A stretch of DNA of 64,000 nucleotides from Hevea brasiliensis (lineage: Eukaryota; Streptophyta; Magnoliopsida; Malpighiales; Euphorbiaceae): contig NC_079496.1 in the NCBI RefSeq assembly GCF_030052815.1, positions 65,957,652 to 66,021,651 on the forward strand. The letters run 5' to 3'. Below are positions 26,501 to 36,700 of the stretch, one piece after another. The notes beneath the pieces were generated by a model that saw only the letters and a list, made by a program, of their open reading frames with translations, was not told the origin of the DNA and did no database searches. Position 1 is the stretch's first letter. Each line of letters opens with the position of its first letter. A program made the translations under genes and the position numbers.

Positions 26501-29390
26501 TAATTGGAAGGGTGAACAAGGTTTACAACTTGAAAATGGTGGAGGGTTAGCCAAAGTATGGTTCTACTAACTTGAATGGAGAGAAGAAGATGAACAAAAT
26601 TTATTTTATTTGTTTTCTTTTTATTTCTTTATAAGTGGTTGACTCATTTTAATTGGTTGAAGATTTTTAATTACATCATCCTTACATATTGCTTGTGTGA
26701 TATTTAGCTTTTTAAATTCATTTTATTTATTTTTCTTTCTTCTCTCTTTTACTCATTTTTAAATAAATTTTCATTAATATTTGTTCATATTTTATGTCAT
26801 AAACCTCACTTACTTAAATGGACAAGCTAGTCAAAAATTATCTCTGAAGGTGAAATGGCCAAAATGACCTTCGTTTTTTTTAATGAGCTAAAATTGTTTG
26901 TATCGATTTACATAATTTTTCTTGTATTTTATTGGCATTCAATTATCATCTAAACCTCAATAATACTTCACTTGAGTCTCAGTAATTATTTCTGTGGTTT
27001 CCCACAGGTCTAGGATCGCTTGGCTGCTACCAGCTTCTTCAAGGTGTAGGGGAAATTTTTGGTGAAAGGAATTATAGGTTTTAATGCTTCATTAGAAGTG
27101 TGATCAAGGTTTACAACTTGAAAATGGTGGAAGGTTTGCCGAGGAGTGGTTCCTCTAACTTGAATGGAGAGAAGAAGATGAACAAAATTTATTTTATTTG
27201 TTTTCTTTTTATTTCTTTATAAGTGGTTGTCTCATTTTAATTGGGTGGAGATTTTTAATTACATCATCCTTACAAATTGCTTGAGTCATAATTAGCTTGT
27301 TAATTTCATTTTATTTTTTTTTCTTTCTTCTCTCTTTTACTCATTTTTAAATAAATTTTCATTAATATTTGTTCATATTTTATGTCATAAACCTCACTTA
27401 CTTAAATGGACAAGTTGGTCAAAAATCATCTCTGAAGGTGAAATGGCCAAAATGGCCTTCGTTTTATTTAATGAACTAAAATTGTTTGCATTGATTCACA
27501 TAATTTTTCTTGTATTTTCTTGCCATTCTATTATCATCTAAACCTCAATAATACTTCACTTGAGTCCCAGTAATTATTTCACAGGGTTTCACACAGGTCT
27601 AGGATCGCTTCGCTACTAGCTTCTTCAAGGTGTAGGTGAAATTTTTGGTGAAAGGAATTATAGGCTTTAATGCTTAATTGGAAGGGTGATCAAGGTTTAC
27701 AACTTGAAAATGGTGGAAGGTTTGCCAAAGAGTAGTTCCGCTAACTTGAATGGAGAGAAGAAGATGAACAAAATTTATTTTATTTGTTTTCTTTTTATTT
27801 CTTTATAAGTGGTTGTCTCATTTTAATTGGGTGGAGATTTTTAATTACATCATCCTTACAAATTCCTTGAGTCATAATTAGCTTTTTAATTTCATTTAAT
27901 TTATTTTTCTTTCTTCTCTCTTTTACTCATTTTTAAATAAATTGTCATTAATATTTGTTCATATTTTATGTCATAAACCTCACTTACTTAAATGGACAAG
28001 TTAGTCAAAAATCATCTCTGAAGGTGAAATGGCCAAAATGGACTTCGTTTTATTTAATGAACTAAAATTGTTTGCATTGATTCACATAATTTTTCTTGTA
28101 TTTTCTTGCCATTCTATTATCATCTAAACCTCAATAATACTTCACTTGAGTCCCAGTAATTATTTCACAGGGTTTCACACAGGTCTAGGATCGCTTGGCT
28201 GCTACTAGCTTCTTCAAGGTGTAGGGGAAATTTTTGGTGAAAGGAATTATAGGCTTTAATGCTTAATTGGATGGGTGATCAAGGTTTACAACTTGAAAAT
28301 GGTGGAAGGTTTGCCAAAGAGTAGTTCCGCTAACTTGAATGGAGAGAAGAAGATGAACAAAATTTATTTTATTTGTTTTCTTTTTATTTCTTTATAAGTG
28401 GTTGTCTCATTTTAATTGGGTGGAGATTTTTAATTACATCATCCTTACAAATTGCTTGAGTCATAATTAGCTTTTTAATTTCATTTAATTTATTTTTCTT
28501 TCTTCTCTCTTTTACTCATTTTTAAATAAATTGTCATTAATATTTGTTCATATTTTATGTCATAAACCTCACTTACTTAAATGGACAAGTTAGTCAAAAA
28601 TCATCTCTGAAGGTGAAATGGCCAAAATGGACTTCGTTTTATTTAATGAGCTAAAATTGTTTGTATTGATTTACAAAATTTTTCTTGTATTTTCTTGGCA
28701 TTCTATTATCATCTAAACCTCAACAATCTTTCACTTGAGTCCTAGTAATTATTTCACAGGGTTTCCCACAGGTCTAGGATCGTTTGGCTGCTACTAGCTT
28801 CTTCATGGTGTAGGGGATATTTTTGGTGAAGGGAATTATAGGTTTTAATGCTTAATTGGAAGGGTGAACAAGGTTTACAACTTGAAAATGGTGGAGGGTT
28901 AGCCAAAGTATGGTTCTACTAACTTGAATGGAGAGAAGAAGATGAACAAAATTTATTTTATTTGTTTTCTTTTTATTTCTTTATAAGTGGTTGTCTCATT
29001 TTAATTGGTTGGAGATTTTTAATTACATCATCCTTACATATTGCTTGTGTGATATTTAGCTTTTTAAATTCATTTTATTTTGTTTTTCTTTCTTCTCTCT
29101 GTTACTCATTTTTAAATAAATTTTCATTAATATTTATTCATATTTTATGTCATAAACCTCACTTGCTTAAATGGACAAGTTGGTCAAAAATCATATCTGA
29201 AGGTGAAATTGCCAAAATGCCCTCCGTTTTATTTAATGAGCTAAAATTGTTTGTATCGATTTACATAATTTTTCTTGTATTTTCTTGGCATTCTATTATC
29301 ATCTAAATCTCAATAATCCTTCACTTGAGTCCAGTAATTATTTCACAGGGTTTCCCACAAGTCTAGGATCGCTTGGCTGCTACTAGCTTC
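20563..29390 (+). repeat. Satellite array, 15-monomer higher-order repeat, copy 2
   Basis: Fifteen monomers start at 20563, 21149, 21738, 22327, 22916, 23505, 24093, 24683, 25272, 25861, 26450, 27038, 27624, 28213 and 28802, again in the order G T C G M, G T C G N V, G N N V. The unit is an ordered copy of 1-8812, about 20.56 kb (35 monomers) downstream. The M monomer at 22916 shares the rare ATCATCGAAACC and GGATCCCTTGG variants with those at 2353 and 15865. The last monomer (28802) keeps the V head but takes on a tail typical of the next domain (ATTGCCAAAATGCCCTCC), marking the domain boundary. No gene is seen. Confidence 0.92.
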
Positions 29391-29980
29391 TTCAAGGTGT
29401 AGGGGAAATTTTTGGTGAAGGGAATTATAGGTTTTAATGCTTAATTGGAAGGGTGATCAAGGTTTACAACTTGAAAATGGTGGAAGGTTTGCCAAAGAGT
29501 GGTTCCGCTAACTTGAATGGAGAGAAGAAAATGAATAAATTTTATTTTATTTGTTTTCTTTTTATTTCTTTATAAGTGGTTGTCTCATTTTAATTGGGTG
29601 GAGATTTTTAATTACATCATCCTTACATATTGCTTGTGTCATAATTAGCTTTTTAATTTCATTTTGTTTTGTTTTTCTTTCTTCTCTCTTTTACTCATTT
29701 TTAAATACATTTTCATTTTTATTTATTCATATTTTATGTCATAAACCTCACTTACTTAAATGGACAAGTTGGTCAAAAATCATCTTTGAAGGTGAAATGG
29801 CCAAAATGGCCTTCGTTTTATTTAATCAGCTAAAATAGTTTGTATCGATTTACATAATTTTTCTTGTATTTTCTTGGCATTATATTATCATCTAAACCTC
29901 AATAATCCTTCACTTGAGTCCCAGTAATTATTTCACAGGGCTTCCCACAGGTCTAGGATCGCTTGGCTCCTACTAGCTTC
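29391..29980 (+). repeat. Representative satellite monomer, 590 bp
   Basis: I use this monomer to describe the repeat. From its arbitrary start it has about 140 bp that is purine-rich on + (GGGGAAATTT, GGTGGAAGG, GGAGAGAAG), then T-rich sequence. Next come the conserved TTAATTACATCATCCTTACA, a pyrimidine run (TTTTTCTTTCTTCTCTC) and TCATATTTTATGTCATAAACC. About 407 bp in comes GAAATGGCCAAAATG, which is the TRIM insertion site used elsewhere in the array. The unit closes with CTTGAGTCCCAGTAATTATTTC and the CAG/CTG-rich TCTAGGATCGCTTGGCTCC stretch. No internal subrepeat was obvious by eye. The function is unknown. Confidence 0.9.
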
Positions 29981-32154
29981 TTCAAGGTGTAAGGGAAATT
30001 TTTGGTGAAGGGAATTATAGGTTTTAATGCTTAATTGGAAGGGTGATCAAGGTTTACAACTTGAAAATGGTGGAAGGTTTGCCAAAGAGTAGTTCCGCTA
30101 ACTTGTATGGAAAGAAGAAGATGAACAAAATTTATTTTATTAGTTTTCCTTTTATTTCATTATAAGTGCTTGTCTCATTTTAATTGGGTGGAGATTTTTA
30201 ATTACATCATCCTTACATATTGCTTGTGTCATAATTAGCTTTTTAATTTCATATTATTTTGTTTTTCTTTCTTCTCTCTTTTACTCATTTTTAAATAAAT
30301 TTTCATTAACATTTATTCATATTTTATGTCATAAATCTCGCTTACTTAAATGGACAAGTTGGTCAAAAATCATCTCTGAAGGTGAAATGGCCAAAATGCC
30401 CTTCATTTTTTTTTATGAGCTAAAATTGTTTGTATTGATTTACAAAATTTTTCTTGCATTTTCTTGGGATTCTATTATCATCTAAACCTCAATAATACTT
30501 CACTTGAGTCCCAGTAATTATTTCACAGGGTTTCCCATAGGTCTAGGATCGCTTGGCTGCTACCAGCTTCTTCAAGGTGTAGGGGAAATTTTTGGTGAAA
30601 GGAATTATAGGTTTTAATGCTTAATTAGAAGGGTGATCAAGGTTTACAACTTGAAAATGGTGGAAGGTTTGCCAAGGAGTGGTTCCGCTAACTTGAATGG
30701 AGAGAGGAAGATGAACAAAATTTATTTTATTTGTTTTATTTTTATTTCTTTATAAGTGGTTGTCTCATTTTAATTGGGTGGAGATTTTTAATTACATCTT
30801 CCTTACAAATTGCTTGAGTCATAATTAGCTTGTTAATTACATTTTATTTCTTTTTCTTTCTTCTCTCTTTTACTCATTTTTAAATAAATTTTCAATAATA
30901 TTTGTTCATATTTATGTCATAAACCTCACTTACTTAAATGGACAAGTTGGTCAAAAATCATCTCTGAAGGTGAAATGGCCAAAATGGCCTTCGTTTTATT
31001 TAATGAGCTAAAATTGTTTGCATTGATTTTAATAATTTTTCTTGTATTTTCTTGGCATTCTATTATCATCTAAACCTCAATAATCTTTCACTTGAGTCCT
31101 AGTAATTATTTCATAGGGTTTCCCACAGGTCTAGGATCGCTTGGCTGCTACTAGCTTCTTAATGGTGTAGGGGAAATTTTTGGTGAAGGGAATTATAGGT
31201 TTTAATGCTTAATTGGAAGGGTGATCAAGTTTTACAGCTTGAAAATGGTGGAGGGTTTGCCAAAGTGTGGTTGTACTAACTTGAATGGAGAGAAGAAGAT
31301 GAACAAAATTTATTTTATTTGTTTTCTTTTTATTTCTTTATAAGTGGTTGTCTCATTTTAATTGGTTGGAGATTTTTAATTACATCATCCTTACATATTG
31401 CTTGTGTGATATTTAGCTTTTTAATTTCATTTTATTTTGTTTTTCTTTCTTCTCTCTTTTACTCATTTTTAAATAAATTTTCATTAATATTTATTCATAT
31501 TTTATGTCATAAACCTCACTTGCTTAAATGGACAAGTTGGTCAAAAATCATATCTGAAGGTGAAATTGCCAAAATGCCCTCCGTTTTATTTAATGAGCTA
31601 AAATTGTTTGTATCGATTTACATAATTTTTCTTGTATTTTCTTGGCATTCAATTATCATCTAAATCTCAATAATCCTTCACTTGAGTCCCAGTAATTATT
31701 TCACAGGGTTTCCCACAAGTCTAGGATCGCTTGGCTGCTACTAGCTTCTTAACGGTGTAGGGGAAATTTTTGGTGAAGGGAATTATAGGTTTTAATGCTT
31801 AATTGGAAGGGTGATCAAGGTTTACAACTTGAAAATGGTGGAGGGTTTGCCAAAGTGTGGTTCTACTAACTTGAATGGAGAGAAGAAGATGAACAAAATT
31901 TATTTTATTTGTTTTCTTTTTATTTCTTTATAAGTGGTTGTCTCATTTTAATTGGGTGGAGATTTTTAATTACATCATCCTTACATATTGCTTGTGTCAT
32001 AATTAGCTTTTTAATTTCATTTTGTTTTGTTTTTCTTTCTTCTCTCTTTTACTCATTTTTAAATAAATTTTCATTAATATTTATTCATATTTTATGTCAT
32101 AAGCCTCACTTACTTAAGTAGACAAATTTGTCAAAAATCATCTCTAAAGGTGAA

Positions 32155-32159
32155 ATGGT
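32155..32159 (+). other. Left target-site duplication of TRIM block 1 (ATGGT)
   Basis: The five bases ATGGT adjoin the degenerate LTR start (CAGAACATCC in place of TGTAACATCC). The right copy is ATGGC at 33717-33721. The uninterrupted monomer reads GAAATGGCCAAAATG, so removing the block and one copy restores the satellite apart from one base. Confidence 0.65.
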
Positions 32160-32297
32160 CAGAACATCCTAGTAAATCCACATCGACAAAACACGGAGAG
32201 ATCTTGGGTTTATAAGATGGAGGTTCCTATTGACGCTGCTTTAAACCGTGAGGGCTTGGCTCAGGCGGACAATATCACTAGTGGTCGGGCCATTACA
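32160..32297 (+). repeat. TRIM LTR A, block 1, copy 1 (+), degraded
   Basis: The copy is 138 bp against about 151 bp for intact copies. Its first bases are altered (CAGAACATCC for TGTAACATCC). It keeps CATCGACAAAACACGG, the TATA-like TTTATAAG and the CATTACA end. Short losses are scattered, for example in CGGCTCAGAGCGGAC. It is subtype 1 (TTTATAAGATGGAGG). Confidence 0.85.
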
Positions 32298-32367
32298 TTT
32301 GTGGTATCGCGTGCAACCTTGAATGATGGTGGGAAAACCTCAGACGCCGAGTCCATAAGGGGTGGAT
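32298..32367 (+). other. TRIM internal segment, block 1, with truncated primer-binding site
   Basis: This 70-bp segment between two LTRs replaces the usual 90 bp. The primer-binding site is cut to TGGTATC at 32302-32308, and the following AGAGCCGCTCC is missing. The end keeps the purine-rich AAGGGGTGGAT beside the next LTR, which would be the plus-strand primer. It carries no open frame of note. Confidence 0.8.
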
Positions 32368-32504
32368 TGTAACACCTAGGAATTCCACATCGACAAAACA
32401 CGAGAGATCCGGGTTTATAAGATGGAGGTTCTAACCCTATTGACGCTGCTTTAAACCGTGAGGGCTTGGCCAGAGCGGACAATATCACTAGTCGGGCCAT
32501 TACA
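32368..32504 (+). repeat. TRIM LTR A, block 1, copy 2 (+), degraded
   Basis: The copy is 137 bp, from TGTAACACCTAGG to CCATTACA. Losses include ACACGAGAGATCC in place of ACACGGGAGAGATGC. It is subtype 1, with TTATAAGATGGAGG. Confidence 0.85.
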
Positions 32505-32633
32505 TTTGTGGCATCGAGTCGACTCCCTCTGTACGCGTGTGGTGCAGGATGCAGCGGAAGTCGGTGGGCTTGTCACGAACCAGGATGGGGTTGGGACGTG
32601 CTTGTTCAACCAGCCACGCATCGGTGGAAACCG
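32505..32633 (+). other. TRIM internal segment B, block 1 (+)
   Basis: This segment lies between LTR A and LTR B. It begins with a primer-site variant, TGGCATCGAG at 32509, and continues with GACTCCCTCT, GGTGGGCTTGTCACG and GGGACGTGCTTG. It differs wholly from the 90-bp internal segment of LTR A. The inverted copy is at 32946-33081, and the better-preserved + copy is at 55344-55486. Confidence 0.8.
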
Positions 32634-32786
32634 TGTCCCACATCGAACGGGAAGAAAAGATTTGGGCCATATAAGCCTTCCTCACAGTCAGTCGCGCTTT
32701 TGGGAATGAAACCTCCCAAGGGACAAATCGTGAGGCCCATGGGCCAAAGCGGACAATACTAATCCGGAGAAGGATCGGCCGTTACA
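32634..32786 (+). repeat. TRIM LTR B, block 1 (+)
   Basis: This 153-bp LTR of a second family starts TGTCCCACATCG and ends GGCCGTTACA. It is followed at once by TTTGGTATCGAGC, a slightly damaged primer site. It shares with LTR A the early CCCACATCG, the GCGGACAATA stretch and the GTTACA/ATTACA end, but the middle (GATTTGGGCCATATAAG, CCTCCCAAGGGAC) is different. Its mirror copy follows immediately. Confidence 0.82.
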
Positions 32787-32797
32787 TTTGGTATCGA

Positions 32798-32945
32798 GCC
32801 CGATCCTTCTCCGCTAGTATTGTCCGCTGGCCCATGGGCCTCACTGATTTGTCCCTTGGGAGGTTTCATTCCCAAAAGCGACCACTGTGAGGAAGGCTCC
32901 ACATATATGGCCCAAATCTTTTCTTCCCGCTTCCGATGTGGGACA
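32798..32945 (-). repeat. TRIM LTR B, block 1 (-), 3' end lost at the fold-back point
   Basis: This is the reverse complement of LTR B, ending on + as CGATGTGGGACA. On + it opens with CCCGATCCTTCTCCGC directly against the primer-site remnant of the + copy, so about 7 bases of the LTR 3' end are missing. The centre of the block is therefore a near-palindrome with a spacer of about ten bases. Confidence 0.8.
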
Positions 32946-33081
32946 CGGTTTCACCCCAAGGCGTAGTTGAACAAGCACGTCCCAACCCCATCCCTGGTTT
33001 GTGACAAGCCCACCAGCTTCCGCCTGGTGCGTCCTCGCACCACACACCGTACTAGAGGGAGTCCAGCTCTGATGCCACAAA
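32946..33081 (-). other. TRIM internal segment B, block 1 (-)
   Basis: This is the inverted counterpart of 32505-32633. The primer site on - reads TGGCATCAGAGC (33066-33077), one base off the initiator tRNA-Met match TGGTATCAGAGC. It is better preserved than the + copy. Confidence 0.8.
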
Positions 33082-33232
33082 TGTAATGGCCCGGCCCACT
33101 AGTGATATTGTCCGCTCTGAGCCGAAGCCCTTACGGTTTTAAAATGCGTCAATAGGGGTTAGGAACCTCCATCTTATAAACCCAGCATCTCTCCCGTGTT
33201 TTGTCGATGTGGGAATTGCCTAGGGTGTTACA
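33082..33232 (-). repeat. TRIM LTR A, block 1, copy 3 (-)
   Basis: This 151-bp copy reads on - from TGTAACACCCTAGG to GGGCCATTACA. It is subtype 1 (TTTATAAGATGGAGG on -). Confidence 0.9.
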
Positions 33233-33322
33233 ATCCACCCCCCTTATGGGACTCAGCGTCCTCGCTGAGGTTTGTCCCACCATTATTTAAGGTTGCACGC
33301 GGAGCGGCTCTGATACCACAAA
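33233..33322 (-). other. TRIM internal segment, block 1 (-), intact primer site and polypurine tract
   Basis: This 90-bp segment between two inverted LTRs carries on - the perfect TGGTATCAGAGC (33307-33318), two bases of spacer away from the usual CATTACATT context. On + its start reads ATCCACCCCCCTTATGG, the complement of the polypurine tract. It is the minimal TRIM interior, with no open frame. Confidence 0.88.
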
Positions 33323-33474
33323 TGCAATGGCCCGGCCCACTAGTGATATTGTTCGCTCTGGGCTGAAGCCCTCACGGTTTTAAAACGCGTCAATAGGGGG
33401 TTACGAACTGTCAACTTATGAACCCAGCATCTCTCCCGTGTTTTGTCGATGTGGGAATTGCCTAGGGTGTTACA
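33323..33474 (-). repeat. TRIM LTR A, block 1, copy 4 (-), subtype 2
   Basis: This is a 152-bp inverted LTR A. It differs from its neighbours by the subtype 2 block (on - TTCATAAGTTGACAG then TTCGTAACCCCC) in place of TTTATAAGATGGAGG. It lies 241-242 bp from the adjacent LTRs, so LTR plus interior is the tandem unit. Confidence 0.9.
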
Positions 33475-33564
33475 ATCCACCCCCCTTATGGGACTCAGCG
33501 TCCTCGCTGAGGTTTGTCCCACCATTGTTTAAGGTTGCACGCGGAGCGGCTCTGATACCAAAAA
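33475..33564 (-). other. TRIM internal segment, block 1 (-), second copy
   Basis: This 90-bp segment is almost identical to 33233-33322. The primer site TGGTATCAGAGC on - is at 33549-33560, and the polypurine complement is at its left end. Confidence 0.88.
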
Positions 33565-33716
33565 TGCAATGGCCCGGCCCACTAGTGATATTGTTCGCTC
33601 TGGGCTGAAGCCCTCACGGTTTTAAAACGCGTCAATAGGGGGTTAGGAACCTCCATCTTATAAACCCAGCATCTCTCCCGTGTTTTGTCGATGTGGGATT
33701 TGCCTAGGGTGTTACA
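33565..33716 (-). repeat. TRIM LTR A, block 1, outer right copy (-)
   Basis: This is a 152-bp subtype 1 LTR A. Its 5' end (on + GGTGTTACA) borders the satellite directly, so the right flank touches an LTR start rather than an LTR end. Confidence 0.9.
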
Positions 33717-33721
33717 ATGGC
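33717..33721 (+). other. Right target-site duplication of TRIM block 1 (ATGGC)
   Basis: ATGGC follows the last LTR base and continues into CAAAATGACC. This resumes the satellite monomer exactly where it was broken at 32159. Confidence 0.75.
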
Positions 33722-36700
33722 CAAAATGACCTTCGTTTTATTTAATGAGCTAAAATTGTTTGTATCGATTTACATAATTTTTTTTGTATTTTCTTGGCCT
33801 TCTATTATCATCTAAACCTCACTAATCCTTCACTTGAGTCCCAGTAATTATTTCACAGGGTTTCCCACAGGTCTAGGATCGCTTGGCTACTACTAACTTC
33901 TTCAAGGTGTAAGGGAAATTTTTGGTGATGGGAATTATAGGTTTTAATGCTTAATTGGAAGGGTGATCAAGGTTTACAACTTGAAAATGGTGGAAGGTTT
34001 GCCAAAGAGTGCTTCCGCTAACTTGAATGGAGAGCAGAAGATGAACAAAATTCATTTTATTTGTTTTCTTTTTATTTCTTTATAATTGGTTGTCCCATTT
34101 TAATTAATTGGGTGGAGATTTTTAATTACGTCATCCTTACATATTGCTTGTGTCATAATTAGCTTTTTAAATTCATTTTATTTTGTTTTTCTTTCTTCTC
34201 TTTGTTACTCATTTTTAAATAAATTTTCATTAAAATTTATTCATATTTTATGTCATAAACCTCACTTGCTTAAATGGACAAGTTGGTCAAAAATCATCTC
34301 TAAATGTGAAATGGCCAAAATGCCCTCCGTTTTATTTAATGAGCTAAAATTGTTTGTATCGATTTACATAATTTTTCTTGTATTTTCTTGGCATTCTATT
34401 ATCATCTAAACCTCAATAATACTTCAATTGAGTTTCAGTAATTATTTCACAGGGTTTCCCACATGTCTAGGATCGCTTGGCTGCTACTAGCTTCTTCAAG
34501 GTGTAGGAGAAATTTTCGGTGAAAAGAATTATAGGCTTTAATGCTTAATTGGAAGGGTGATCAAGGTTTACAACTTGAAAATGGTGGAAGGTATGCCAAA
34601 GAGTTGTTCCGCTAACTTGAATGGAGAGAAGAAGATGAACAAAATTTATTTTATTTGTTTTCTTTTTATTTCTTTATAAGTGGTTGTCTCATTTTAATTG
34701 GGTGGAGATTTTTAATTACATTATCCTCACATATTGCTTGTGTCATAATTAGCTTTTTAATTTCATTTTGTTTTTTTTTTCTTTCTTCTCTCTTTTACTC
34801 ATTTTTAAAAAAAAACTTCATTAGTATTTATTCATAATTTATGTCATAAACCTCACTTACTTAAATGGACAAGCTGGTCAAAAATTATCTCTGAAGGTGA
34901 AATGGCCAAAATGACCTTCGTTTTTTTTAATGAGCTAAAATTGTTTGTATCGATTTACATAATTTTTCTTGTATTTTATTGGCATTCAATTATCATCTAA
35001 ACCTCAATAATACTTCACTTGAGTCTCAGAAAATATTTCACAGGGTTTCCCACAGGTCTAGGATCGCTTGGCTGCTACCAGCTTCTTCAAGGTGTAGGGG
35101 AAATTTTTGGTGAAAGGAATTATAGGTTTTAATGCTTCATTAGAAGGGTGATCAAGGTTTACAACTTGAAAATGGTGGAAGGTTTGCCGAGGAGTGGTTC
35201 CGCTAACTTGAATGGAGAGAAGAAGATGAACAAAATTTATTTTATTTGTTTTCTTTTTATTTCTTTATAAGTGGTTGTCTCATTTTAATTGGGTGGAGAT
35301 TTTTAATTACATCATCCTTACAAATTGCTTGAGTCATAATTAGCTTGTTAATTTCATTTTATTTTTTTTCTTTCTTCTCTCTTTTACTCATTTTTAAATA
35401 AATTTTCATTAATATTTGTTCATATTTTATGTCATAAACCTCACTTACTTAAATGGACAAGTTGGTAAAAAATCATCTCTGAAGGTGAAATGGCCAAAAT
35501 GGCCTTCGTTTTATTTAATGAGCTAAAATTGTTTGCATTGATTTACATAATTTTTCTTGTATTTTCTTCGCATTCTATTATCATCTAAACCTCAATAATC
35601 TTTCACTTGAGTCCTAGTAATTATTTCACAGGGTTTCCCATAGGTCTAGGATCGCTTGGCTGATACTAGCTTCTTAATGGTGTAGGGGAAATTTTTGGTG
35701 AAGGGAATTATAGGTTTTAATGCTTAATTGGAAGGGTGATCATGGTTTACAACTTGAAAATGGTGGAGGGTTTGCCAAAGTGCGGTTCTACTAACTTGAA
35801 TGGAGAGAAGAAGATGAACAAAATTTATTTTATTTGTTTTCTTTTTATTTCTTTATAAGTGGTTGTCTTATTTTAATTGGGTGGAGATTTTTAATTACAT
35901 CATCCTTACATATTGCTTGTGTCATAATTAGCTTTTTAATTTCATTTTATTTTGTTTTTCTTTCTTCTCTCTTTTACTCATTTTTAAATAAATTTTCATA
36001 GATTTTTGTTCAAATTTTATTTCATAAGCCTCACTTACTTAAGTGGACAAGTTTGTCAAAAATCATCTCTAAAGGTGAAATGGCCAAAATGCCCTTTGTT
36101 TTATTTAATGAGCTAAAATTGTTTGTATCGATTTACATTATTTTTCTTGTATTTTCTTGGCATTCTATTATCGTCTAAACCTCAATAATCCTTCACTTGA
36201 GTCCCAGTAATTATTTCACAGGGCTTCCCACAGGTCTAGGATCGCTTGGCTCCTACTAGCTTCTTCAGGGTGTAGGGGAAATTTTTGGTGAAGGGAATTA
36301 TAGGTTTTAATGCTTAATTGGAAGGGTGATCAAGGCTTACAACTTGAAAATGGTGGAAGGTTTGCCAAAGAGTGGTTCCGCTAACTTGTATGGAGAGAAG
36401 GAGATGAACAAAATTTATTTTATTAGTTTTCCTTTTATTTCTTTATAAGTGCTTGTCTCATTTTAATTGGGTGGAGATTTTTAATTACATCAACCGTACA
36501 TATTGCTTGTGTCATAATTAGCTTTTTAATTTCATTATATTTTGTTTTTCTTTCTTCTCTCTTTTACTCATTTTTAAATAAATTTTCATTAATATTTATT
36601 CATATTTTATGTCATAAACCTCACTTACTTAAATGGACAAGTTGGTCAAAAATCATCTCTGAAGGTGAATTGGCCAAAATGCCCTTCATTTTTTTTTATG

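Larger units (their letters stand above)
29391..32159 (+). repeat. Diverged satellite monomers left of TRIM block 1
   Basis: Four full monomers start at 29391, 29981, 30571 and 31159. A fifth starts at 31749 and is interrupted at 32160 by TRIM block 1; it resumes at 33722. These types differ from the six on the left, with CATCTTTGAAGG near 29780, CATTAACATTTATTC near 30304 and AAATCTCGCTTAC near 30333. The stretch from about 29.4 to 31.4 kb matches 48.6-50.6 kb at an offset of about 19.26 kb. No gene is seen. Confidence 0.88.
32160..33716. mobile_element. TRIM block 1: head-to-head miniature LTR retrotransposon array
   Basis: This 1557-bp non-autonomous element block has no coding capacity. 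The order is +LTR A, internal, +LTR A, internal B, +LTR B, then a fold-back point near 32797, then -LTR B, internal B, -LTR A, internal, -LTR A, internal, -LTR A. LTR A runs TGTAACACC to CATTACA in about 151 bp. It is followed by TGGTATCAGAGC, which matches the 3' end of plant initiator tRNA-Met, and is preceded by a G-rich polypurine tract. That architecture defines TRIM elements, which are mobilised by enzymes supplied in trans. The left arm is full of 1-11 base deletions compared with the right arm. The outer ends are inverted relative to each other, unlike a normal LTR element. I do not recognise a published family name. Confidence 0.88.

Noticed and set aside
32160..33716. Foldback DNA transposon or MITE, suggested by inverted ends
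   Set aside because: The repeats are LTRs ending TG...CA, each with a tRNA primer site and a polypurine tract, which identifies LTR-retrotransposon parts. The inverted ends come from the block's head-to-head order.
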